Source of the DNA: an uncultured Solirubrobacterales bacterium
Lineage (GTDB): Bacteria > Actinomycetota > Thermoleophilia > Solirubrobacterales > Solirubrobacteraceae
Assembly (NCBI GenBank): GCA_937973575.1
Contig: CALJKH010000108.1
Coordinates: 1 to 9,834 of the forward strand
Direction of reading: 5' to 3'
Length of the DNA: 9,834 nt
The position numbers and the translations under genes were made by a program. Below are positions 1 through 5,347 of this stretch, piece after piece; the stretch's first letter is position 1; every line of letters begins with the position of its first letter. Below the pieces are notes generated by a model. The model made no database searches. It had not been told where the DNA came from and saw only the letters and a list, made by a program, of their open reading frames with translations.

Positions 1-137
1 GAATCACCACAGGCTGCGTAATCGCCACCATCAACGCTGCAGGTGAATGTCGCATTCGCCTCACCAGTGAAACCAATCGAAGCTGAAGTGCTGCTCGTCG
101 TGCCAACCGGAGCACCCGACAACACCGGAGCATCCGG
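1..137 (-). repeat. Ig-like cassette, copy B (cut by the contig edge)
   Basis: This stretch encodes Pro-Val-Leu-Ser-Gly-Ala-Pro-Val-Gly, then Ser-Ile-Gly-Phe-Thr-Gly-Glu-Ala-Asn-Ala-Thr-Phe-Thr-Cys-Ser-Val-Asp-Gly-Gly. It aligns without gaps to 1048-1184 at an offset of 1047 bases. The longest exact match is 26 bases, 61-86 with 1108-1133. The module lies after the LRR block, so two near-copies bracket the LRRs. Confidence 0.85.
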
Positions 138-2690
138 CGGTGTCGTGTCACGGTCAACTCCACCGCTAACGACCAGACCATTGAAGCTGTCGCCGTTGTA
201 ACCGAAGCCAGTCAACGAAGAGCTTGCGAGGTTCGCTGTGGCGCCAGAGGCAACCCCGAGGAACACGTCGCCGCCGACATTCGGGGCGTCGCCCAGGAAG
301 TTGACTGTGGCAAGGCTACTCGCCAGACGGAACGCGCCATTCTGAATGGTCGTCACTGTTGCCGGAAGCGTGACCGAGGTGAGGTTTGGCGCACCCCAGA
401 ATGCCCCTTCGCCGATGGTGGTTACGTTGACCGGAAGGTTGATGCTCGAGATTCCCGAGTTGGAAAAGGTCCAGTTGGCGATCGTGGTGACTCCGTCTGG
501 AATCGTGATGGTCGTCAGTGCCTCAGTGTTTGCGAAAGCACCATCGCCAAGGGTTGTGAGCCCAGCCGGAAGGGTGACATTCGTCAGCAGATGGTCCTCG
601 TAGAAGGATTCACCGCCGATGGAAGTCAAGGTGCTTGGGAACGTGACGCTGACAAGGCTTGTGGCCTTGTGGAACGAATCGCCGCCGAGCGAGGTCACTC
701 CCTCGGGGATGACAATGCTTGTGAGGTTCCGGGCGTCCTCGAACGCACTCAAACCGATTGTGGTCAGGCTGGTTGGAAGCGTGATTGAAGTCAGCGCTGA
801 ACTCTTGAACGCTGAGTCGCCGATAGTCGTGACAGGATTGCCATCAATCGACGACGGAACTGTGACCGAACTAGGGCATGTGGTCCGGCAGCCCGTAACA
901 GTTACCTTCGAATCGCTTACGGAGTAAGTCAGCACCGCTTCAACCGTCCAATTCGCTGTTGCGGCCGAGCTCGTATTACCAGCCCGATCGGTGGCCTTCA
1001 CCGAGAGGCTGTGGTCCCCGTCGGCAAGGCCAGTCAAAGCCTTGGGGGAGTCACCGCAGGCGGCGTAAACCCCGCCATCAACACTGCACGTGAACGTCGC
1101 GTTGGCTTCACCAGTGAAACCAATCGAAGCTGAGTTGTCGGTCGTCGCACCAACAGGCGCACCCGACAACACTGGAGCAGCGGGCGCCGTCAGGTCAACA
1201 GTCCAATCAGGGCCATTAGAAATGCTCTGCTGTCCCCACCAATCGGTCTGCCGGACACCGACGTAGTGCCACCCCTCACTAAGCCCACTGACGGTGTAGG
1301 TGCCCGAAGTACCGCTCACACTAGTACAGGCACCCCAGCCACGTTGGTCAGTCTGACACTCCACGGTGCCACCAATCTCACCCAGGGTGAAACCAATTGT
1401 GGCGCCAGTTAAGGACGTGAAAGCGGAGGGAACACCCGTGAAACTGTCGGGCCCAGAAGGCGCAGCGGGAACATCCATAGCCCCCAAGTCCGAAACGATG
1501 GCCGAGTTGGCATAGATCACGAACACGGGTCGCGACGCGCTAACCGTGTTCTGGTTGTCTCCGCGCTGCCCGTTTGTGCCACTCCCCCAACATTTTGCCG
1601 ACCCGGGGTACACAACAGCACACATGTGATCCGAGCCAGCACTGATCGTCCCCGCCAAACCGAGGGAATCGGAAGTAGGTTGCTTACCACCAGCAGTTAC
1701 GACCACCGGAGAACTCGAATCGTTAGTGGACCCGTTGCCAAGCTGCCCGCTGGTGTTCTTACCCCAACAGCTGACGCCACCGCCCGACTGCGCCGACTGC
1801 AATGCGCATGAAAAGTAGCTGCCAAGGCTGACTTGGGCCGCATCTCCCGAAATGGAGAAATTGCCAGCCGCGACAGGGATAGAGGAATCAGTCTTCGTGC
1901 CATTGCCAAGCTGCCCGTTGCTGTTACTTCCCCAGCATTTAACGCCGCCGTCCGTAAGTACCGCACAGGCGTGTCCGCCGCCAACGGCAACCTGTTTAGC
2001 GTTTTGGATTCCTGAGACAGTCACAGGTGTATTCGAGACTGTTGTGGTTCCGTCGCCAAGCTGCCCATAGCCGTTACCCCCCCAACACTTGACTGCGCCT
2101 GTCCTGAGAACCGCACAGGCACTTCCCGCGCCGGCGCTCACGTGGGTTGCATTGGTGATTCCTGTGACAGTCACAGGCGTACTCGAGCCTGTTGTGGTTC
2201 CGTCGCCAAGCGTCCCAAGGCTGTTGTTGCCCCAACATTTAACTTTTCCATCTAGAAGGACTGCACAGGTGAAGTTGGTCCCAGCGCTTACCTGCACGGC
2301 GGCACTGTCGATTCCGTCCACATCCACAGGCGTTTTATGCTGTGTATTCGACCCATCTCCAAGCTGATAATTGCTGTTGTACCCCCAGCATTTCAGTTGC
2401 CCAGTAGCTAGGACAGCACAGGAGTGGTTTTGTCCTTGACTTACCTGGATCGCATTGGATATCCCGGAGACGGCAACCGGCACCTTGCTGGCAGTGGTCG
2501 AGTCGTTCCCAAGCTGACCGTTTGTGTTCTTGCCCCAGCACTTAACTCCGTGAGTCGAAGTCACCACGCACGAGTGGGCGCTGCCAGCCCCAGCGAACGA
2601 GGCCGAGGGGAACAAGCCCAGGCACGCGACAGATGCCACGCAGGCGAGCACCGTCGAAATTGCGATTCTGGGGGTCAGGACTGTCGGCAC
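1..2690 (-). CDS. Large secreted RCC1 / Ig-like / BspA-LRR surface protein, 3' end missing
   Basis: The reverse strand is open from a GTG at 2690 to base 1: 896 codons and no stop, so the C-terminus lies beyond the left edge. GTG is chosen because GAGAGGA (2700-2706) sits 9 nt upstream and a signal peptide follows: basic at Arg8, hydrophobic core about residues 9-27, probable cleavage after Ala33 (Ser-Phe-Ala). Modules in order: seven RCC1 repeats (about 36-400), Ig-like 1 (about 408-500), Ig-like 2 (about 501-585), BspA-type LRRs (about 586-830) and the start of Ig-like 3 (849 on). Each propeller blade carries a Cys pair, which suits an exported protein. By family this should be a cell-surface or secreted binding protein; ligand and anchoring are unknown, since any sorting signal would be in the missing part. 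Several overlapping plus-strand frames here are coincidental. Codon choice (frequent TCG, GGG, ACA) looks less uniform than in the catabolic genes. Sure of architecture, unsure of function. Confidence 0.93.
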   Translation of the reverse strand, partial: MPTVLTPRIAISTVLACVASVACLGLFPSASFAGAGSAHSCVVTSTHGVKCWGKNTNGQLGNDSTTASKVPVAVSGISNAIQVSQGQNHSCAVLATGQLKCWGYNSNYQLGDGSNTQHKTPVDVDGIDSAAVQVSAGTNFTCAVLLDGKVKCWGNNSLGTLGDGTTTGSSTPVTVTGITNATHVSAGAGSACAVLRTGAVKCWGGNGYGQLGDGTTTVSNTPVTVSGIQNAKQVAVGGGHACAVLTDGGVKCWGSNSNGQLGNGTKTDSSIPVAAGNFSISGDAAQVSLGSYFSCALQSAQSGGGVSCWGKNTSGQLGNGSTNDSSSPVVVTAGGKQPTSDSLGLAGTISAGSDHMCAVVYPGSAKCWGSGTNGQRGDNQNTVSASRPVFVIYANSAIVSDLGAMDVPAAPSGPDSFTGVPSAFTSLTGATIGFTLGEIGGTVECQTDQRGWGACTSVSGTSGTYTVSGLSEGWHYVGVRQTDWWGQQSISNGPDWTVDLTAPAAPVLSGAPVGATTDNSASIGFTGEANATFTCSVDGGVYAACGDSPKALTGLADGDHSLSVKATDRAGNTSSAATANWTVEAVLTYSVSDSKVTVTGCRTTCPSSVTVPSSIDGNPVTTIGDSAFKSSALTSITLPTSLTTIGLSAFEDARNLTSIVIPEGVTSLGGDSFHKATSLVSVTFPSTLTSIGGESFYEDHLLTNVTLPAGLTTLGDGAFANTEALTTITIPDGVTTIANWTFSNSGISSINLPVNVTTIGEGAFWGAPNLTSVTLPATVTTIQNGAFRLASSLATVNFLGDAPNVGGDVFLGVASGATANLASSSLTGFGYNGDSFNGLVVSGGVDRDTTPPDAPVLSGAPVGTTSSTSASIGFTGEANATFTCSVDGGDYAACGD
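203..821 (-). repeat. BspA-type leucine-rich repeats (LRR_5-like), about nine units
   Basis: Starting at residue 624 the protein has tandem 23-residue units (69 bp) of the form Gly-x-x-Ala/Ser-Phe-x6-Leu-Thr-x-Ile/Val-x-Leu/Ile-Pro-x3-Thr-x-Ile. Eight are clear. The sixth is one residue shorter and the ninth (from about 275 downward) is degenerate. A short cap at about residues 586-623 (Tyr-Ser-Val-Ser-Asp, then Val-Thr-Gly-Cys and a second Cys) matches the usual lead-in to such LRR domains. This class is known from surface proteins of Bacteroidetes, Treponema and Trichomonas, where it mediates binding to host or matrix proteins; the ligand here is unknown. Confidence 0.9.
1048..1184 (-). repeat. 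Ig-like cassette, copy A
   Basis: Partner of the cassette at 1-137, located before the LRR block. The full module here runs from about 1190 to 938 and ends with Ala-Thr-Asp-Arg-Ala-Gly-Asn-Thr, the usual end of this bacterial Ig-like fold. Two Cys (in Thr-Phe-Thr-Cys and Ala-Ala-Cys-Gly-Asp) are shared by both copies and by the more diverged first module at about 1469-1191. Confidence 0.85.
1490..2585 (-). repeat. Seven RCC1 repeats forming a predicted seven-blade beta-propeller
   Basis: Seven units of about 50-59 residues each contain a Cys-Ala-Val-type strand, then 9-14 residues, then Cys-Trp-Gly, an Asn-rich turn and Gln-Leu-Gly-Asp/Asn-Gly. The Trp of each Cys-Trp-Gly is at residue 52, 102, 153, 203, 253, 309 and 368 of the protein (first Trp at 2535-2537, last at 1587-1589). 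Seven is the number needed to close an RCC1 propeller. Blades 6 and 7 are longer through loop insertions, and blade 7 is the most diverged (Gln-Arg-Gly-Asp in place of Gln-Leu-Gly-Asp). The two Cys per blade could form seven disulfides. Confidence 0.92.
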
Positions 2691-2712
2691 GTTCTTGATT
2701 CCTCTCGCGGTA

Positions 2713-2728
2713 GCTGGCAATTGCCAGC
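2713..2728. promoter_or_regulatory. 16-bp perfect palindrome in the RCC1/LRR gene leader (candidate operator)
   Basis: GCTGGCAATTGCCAGC is a perfect palindrome with no central gap. Relative to the predicted start near 2734 it occupies about +7 to +22, a classic repressor position. It shares TGGCAA/TTGCCA hexamers with the palindrome at 2759-2780. As RNA it could also fold into a small leader hairpin, but the ungapped centre fits a dimer binding site better. Confidence 0.5.
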
Positions 2729-2740
2729 AATGAAATTGCG

Positions 2741-2769
2741 ATGCTACAGAAACGGCTGGCGGTTGCCAA
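2741..2769 (-). promoter_or_regulatory. Sigma70-type promoter of the RCC1/LRR gene
   Basis: On the reverse strand there is TTGGCA (2764-2769; five of six to TTGACA), a 17-bp spacer, then TAGCAT (2741-2746; four of six to TATAAT). Transcription would start near 2734, giving a leader of about 44 nt with GAGAGGA at 2700-2706 before the GTG at 2690. The -35 box lies in the middle of the palindrome at 2759-2780. Prediction from sequence only. Confidence 0.6.
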
Positions 2770-2780
2770 CTGGCAACCGC
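2759..2780. promoter_or_regulatory. 22-bp inverted repeat over the -35 box; possible operator or operon terminator
   Basis: Two 10-bp arms, GCGGTTGCCA (2759-2768) and TGGCAACCGC (2771-2780), are perfect complements around a 2-nt centre. The repeat overlaps the predicted -35 box and starts 17 bp past the TetR stop codon. It can be read as an operator paired with the 2713-2728 palindrome, or as an RNA hairpin ending the upstream operon. No run of T follows it on the reverse strand (only CAGCCGTTTC), so a standard intrinsic terminator is not well supported. Confidence 0.5.
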
Positions 2781-2797
2781 AAATTACCCTTGCGCGC

Positions 2798-3442
2798 TCA
2801 GTCAGCGAGTGCTGGAATCACAACTGTGTAGAGCGCGAAGAACCGCTCCACCGCAATACGAAGCGCGGTGTCATGGTCGAGGCTGCCTGACAGCCTCATT
2901 TCCATCACCTCGGCAAAGGCCTCCAGCTCGGCCAGAACAGCAGCCTTTACGACAAGCGATTCTCTGGAATCCGACAGAAGGCCGAGCAGCCTCTCAGCGA
3001 TCCTGTCTTGAAGCTGATCCCAGCGGGGGCCAATTCCCGACCCAGGCCTATCCCGACCGGCGCTGAACAGCCACGGGTCATGGATCTCCGTCTCACCCCA
3101 AGTCAGAAATGAATCTGCGATAACGCCAATCAACTCACGCAGAGTCTCCGGGTCATCAGCTGCAGTCCAGCCTTCGGGAAGTTCGGCAAGGCGGTCAAAG
3201 GCGCCCTCGAAAAGGTCCGGGAGGCTGACGATGAAATCGTCGAACAGCGCTGCAAACACGGGGCCCGTCCCACCACCGGGGAAATAAAGCGATACAAGCT
3301 GCCTCGTCACACCTGCCGCCGCGGCAATGTCCTGAATCGATGCGGTTGGGTCCGCAGCAAGCAGCCGCCGCGCAGCATCAAGAATCTGGCGCCGCCGATA
3401 CTCAGGCGATTGGCGAAGGCGTTCAGGTTCCGGTTCGCTCAT
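2798..3442 (-). CDS. TetR/AcrR-family transcriptional regulator
   Basis: The protein has 214 residues, normal for TetR-family repressors. A basic lead (Tyr-Arg-Arg-Arg-Gln-Ile-Leu-Asp-Ala-Ala at 15-24) enters the DNA-binding domain. The helix-turn-helix is at about 35-54: Ile-Gln-Asp-Ile-Ala-Ala-Ala-Ala-Gly-Val-Thr-Arg-Gln-Leu-Val-Ser-Leu-Tyr-Phe, close to the family consensus. The rest is the variable, mostly helical ligand-binding and dimer region, from which no ligand can be read. The ATG follows the stop codon of the upstream acyl-CoA dehydrogenase with no gap (TAG then ATG), and no strong ribosome site precedes it, so it is probably translationally coupled as the last gene of the operon. 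By context it may sense an acyl-CoA or fatty acid and control this operon. Its targets could include the palindromes just downstream or the divergent region at 6521-6625; both are inference. Confidence 0.9.
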   Translation of the reverse strand: MSEPEPERLRQSPEYRRRQILDAARRLLAADPTASIQDIAAAAGVTRQLVSLYFPGGGTGPVFAALFDDFIVSLPDLFEGAFDRLAELPEGWTAADDPETLRELIGVIADSFLTWGETEIHDPWLFSAGRDRPGSGIGPRWDQLQDRIAERLLGLLSDSRESLVVKAAVLAELEAFAEVMEMRLSGSLDHDTALRIAVERFFALYTVVIPALAD

Positions 3443-4579
3443 CTACCGCGCTGCGTCACCAAGAATGCCGCGGGCGATCACAAGCCGCTGGACTTCGCTG
3501 GTGCCCTCATAAATCTCAGTGATCTTGGCATCGCGGTAGTAACGCTCTGCTGGAAGGTCTTCCATGTAGCCAGCGCCGCCCATTACCTGGATTGCTTCAC
3601 CTGTCTGCAGGCGGGCAACCCGGCTGGCAAAAAGCTTGGCCTGCGCGCCCTCAACTGTGTGCGGCCGCCCCGCATCCTTGGCCTTGGCTGCTCGCAACAT
3701 CAACGCCCGGGCAGCCTCAATCTCAGTGCTCATCTCAGCGATCTTGGCTTGGACTTGGCCAAGCTTGGCGATAGGTGCGCCGAAGGCCTCACGCTCCTGC
3801 GCCCACTGGACTGCGATGTCCATCGCACCTTGGGCAAGGCCGGTTGCCTGTGCTGCGATGCCGATCCGGCCGCCGTCCATCACACCGAGCGCGACTGCCA
3901 TGCCCTTGCCAGGGTCACCGAGGCGTTCACATTCGACCCCGTCCAATGAGAGGTCAGCAGTGTTGGAAGCGTGCAGGCCCATCTTGGCTGGCTCGCCGAT
4001 CACAGTCAGGCCCTCAGCTGGGCGGCTGACGATGAAAGCTGAGAGCTTGCCGCCGGCCTCAGGGTCCTTGGCGACAACAACGATCTCCCCCGCGTAGGTG
4101 CCATTGGTGACCCACTGCTTATTGCCGTGAAGTTTGCCGTCGCGGAACTCGGTGCGCACAGCGCCAAGGTCACTGCCAGCGTGGCTTTCAGTCAAGGCGA
4201 TCGCCGCAAGCCTGTGGCCTTGGGCGAGTGGTGGCACAAGGCGCTGCTTCTGCTCCTCAGTGCCGAAAACGATGATCGGCTGCGTGCCAACGGAAAGGTG
4301 GACGGACACGCTGACTGCCAACGCCGAGTCCACGCGGGCAAGTTCATGGATGACGAGGGCTGCTGATGTGAACGAGGACCCTGCGCCACCGAGCTCGGTT
4401 GGGACGTTTACGCCGAGGAGGCCAAGCTGGCCAAGTTCGTCGAGGAGTGCCTTGGGGAACTTCTTCTCCTTGTCGCGCTCGGACGCACCAGGTGCTGCCT
4501 TCTCGTCAGCGAAGCGCTTGGTGAGAGCAAGGATCTCCTGCTCTTCGTCGGTCAGGCCATGAATCTCGTAGGACGCCAT
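3443..4579 (-). CDS. Acyl-CoA dehydrogenase (short/medium-chain type)
   Basis: This flavoprotein makes the alpha,beta double bond in acyl-CoA and passes electrons to ETF. Its 378 residues match the family's usual length. Visible signatures: Leu-Thr-Glu-Ser-His-Ala-Gly-Ser-Asp (129-137) in the substrate/FAD region, Lys-Gln-Trp-Val-Thr-Asn-Gly (154-160), an Arg-Glu-Ala-Phe-Gly segment (263-267), and Tyr-Arg-Asp-Ala-Lys-Ile-Thr-Glu-Ile-Tyr-Glu-Gly-Thr (348-360), where Glu358 is the expected catalytic base. AGGAAGGA (4587-4594) sits 7 nt before the ATG and lies inside the last codons of the HAD gene. The gap to the HAD stop is 3 nt and to the TetR start 0 nt, so this is one operon with the thiolase. 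Chain length or branched-chain preference cannot be decided by eye. It is a paralogue of the gene at 8102-9250, clearly different in sequence. Confidence 0.95.
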   Translation of the reverse strand: MASYEIHGLTDEEQEILALTKRFADEKAAPGASERDKEKKFPKALLDELGQLGLLGVNVPTELGGAGSSFTSAALVIHELARVDSALAVSVSVHLSVGTQPIIVFGTEEQKQRLVPPLAQGHRLAAIALTESHAGSDLGAVRTEFRDGKLHGNKQWVTNGTYAGEIVVVAKDPEAGGKLSAFIVSRPAEGLTVIGEPAKMGLHASNTADLSLDGVECERLGDPGKGMAVALGVMDGGRIGIAAQATGLAQGAMDIAVQWAQEREAFGAPIAKLGQVQAKIAEMSTEIEAARALMLRAAKAKDAGRPHTVEGAQAKLFASRVARLQTGEAIQVMGGAGYMEDLPAERYYRDAKITEIYEGTSEVQRLVIARGILGDAAR

Positions 4580-4582
4580 TGG

Positions 4583-5338
4583 CTAATCCTTCCTGTTCTT
4601 CGCGATTGCCGCGATCCCGCCAACAAGCGCTGTCACGCTGATAGCCCCGCCAAGGGCAAGCCGGCGGCCGATCGTCTCGAACGTCATCACTTGCCAGCCC
4701 TCCTCCTTCGCGATCTGCGCCAAGGTCTTGTCGGGGTTCACCGCAACCGGGTGGCCGACGATGCGCAGCATCGGTAGGTCGGACTCAGAGTCTGAGTAGG
4801 CATACGACTGGGCGAGGTCTAGGCCCTCTGACTCGGCCAGCTCAACGATTGCGTCGGCCTTGCCTTGCCGGTAGGTGAAGTGGCCAATGCTGCGGCCGGT
4901 GTAGCGGCCGTCAACAACCTCGGAGGTTGTGCCAAGCGCGCCGTCAAAGCCGAGGATCCGGCCAAGCTCGGAGGCGATCTCCTGCGATGCGGCGGTGCAG
5001 ATATAGACAGGCCGGCCTGCATCCTGGTGCTGCCAAGCCTCTTGAAGCATCTGCGGGTATAGGCGTGGCAGGACTCCGGCGAGAACATCAGGGGCCAGCC
5101 GGCGCATGTCCTTCAGCTCTGAGCCCTTGATCTGCTTGCTGATCGAGTCACGCAATGCGTCGGTGCGCTCGTCGGTACTTCCGACAAGGCGGAAGCGAAG
5201 GTTCTCGAAGGCAAACCTAGCGAGGTCAGCCCTGCTGACCATCCCGGCACGGTATGAGGCACGGCCGAACTCGAACGCTGATGACCCTGCCATCAGCGTC
5301 CGGTCCAAATCGAAAAACGCCGCAGCGCGGCCTGTCAT
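4583..5338 (-). CDS. HAD-superfamily subfamily IB hydrolase with C-terminal membrane segment
   Basis: A 251-residue phosphatase-like protein of the SerB-related HAD-IB type. Motif I is Phe-Phe-Asp-Leu-Asp-Arg-Thr-Leu (8-15), with nucleophile Asp10 and acid/base Asp12. Motif II is Ile-Cys-Thr-Ala-Ala-Ser with Thr115. Motif III Lys is Lys160 (Arg-Gln-Gly-Lys). Motif IV is Ser-Asp-Ser-Glu-Ser-Asp-Leu-Pro-Met-Leu with Asp183 and Asp187, so all catalytic positions are present. The end is unusual: Arg225-Arg226, an uncharged stretch of about 20 residues (227-246) and a short basic tail, which looks like a tail anchor. The substrate is unknown; the family includes phosphoserine phosphatase and many uncharacterised members. 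The gene starts 9 nt after the thiolase stop with only a weak ribosome site and ends 3 nt before the dehydrogenase, so it belongs to the operon. A role in acyl-CoA breakdown is not obvious. Confidence 0.9.
   Translation of the reverse strand: MTGRAAAFFDLDRTLMAGSSAFEFGRASYRAGMVSRADLARFAFENLRFRLVGSTDERTDALRDSISKQIKGSELKDMRRLAPDVLAGVLPRLYPQMLQEAWQHQDAGRPVYICTAASQEIASELGRILGFDGALGTTSEVVDGRYTGRSIGHFTYRQGKADAIVELAESEGLDLAQSYAYSDSESDLPMLRIVGHPVAVNPDKTLAQIAKEEGWQVMTFETIGRRLALGGAISVTALVGGIAAIAKNRKD
4587..4594 (-). promoter_or_regulatory. Ribosome binding site for the acyl-CoA dehydrogenase, inside the HAD gene
   Basis: AGGAAGGA on the reverse strand, 7 nt before the ATG at 4579. It overlaps the final codons of the HAD hydrolase (Asn-Arg-Lys-Asp-stop), which ties translation of the two genes together and fixes the downstream start. 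Confidence 0.7.
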
Positions 5339-5347
5339 ACGTTCAGC

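Noticed and set aside
203..821. 69-bp periodicity as a CRISPR array or DNA satellite
   Set aside because: The period is 23 codons and conservation is at the protein level (LRR consensus). There are no identical repeats with unique spacers.
346..927. Plus-strand open frames of 60-135 codons across 346-2541
   Set aside because: They lie opposite the continuous 896-codon reverse frame with clear RCC1, Ig-like and LRR modules. Their low-complexity Val/Pro/Ser content comes from the repeats on the other strand.
2077..2083. Run of seven C as a possible assembly frameshift
   Set aside because: The reverse frame continues correctly on both sides and encodes Cys-Trp-Gly-Gly of RCC1 blade 4, so the run length is right.
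2600..2640. Lipobox in the RCC1 protein signal peptide (Cys17 or Cys23)
   Set aside because: The residues before either Cys (Thr-Val-Leu-Ala, Ala-Ser-Val-Ala) fit the lipobox poorly, and the hydrophobic core continues past both. A standard cleavage after Ala33 fits better.
2542..2769. Reverse-strand frame at 2542-2769 as a separate small gene
   Set aside because: It overlaps the promoter, ribosome site and signal peptide of the RCC1/LRR gene in another frame, has no ribosome site of its own and resembles nothing.
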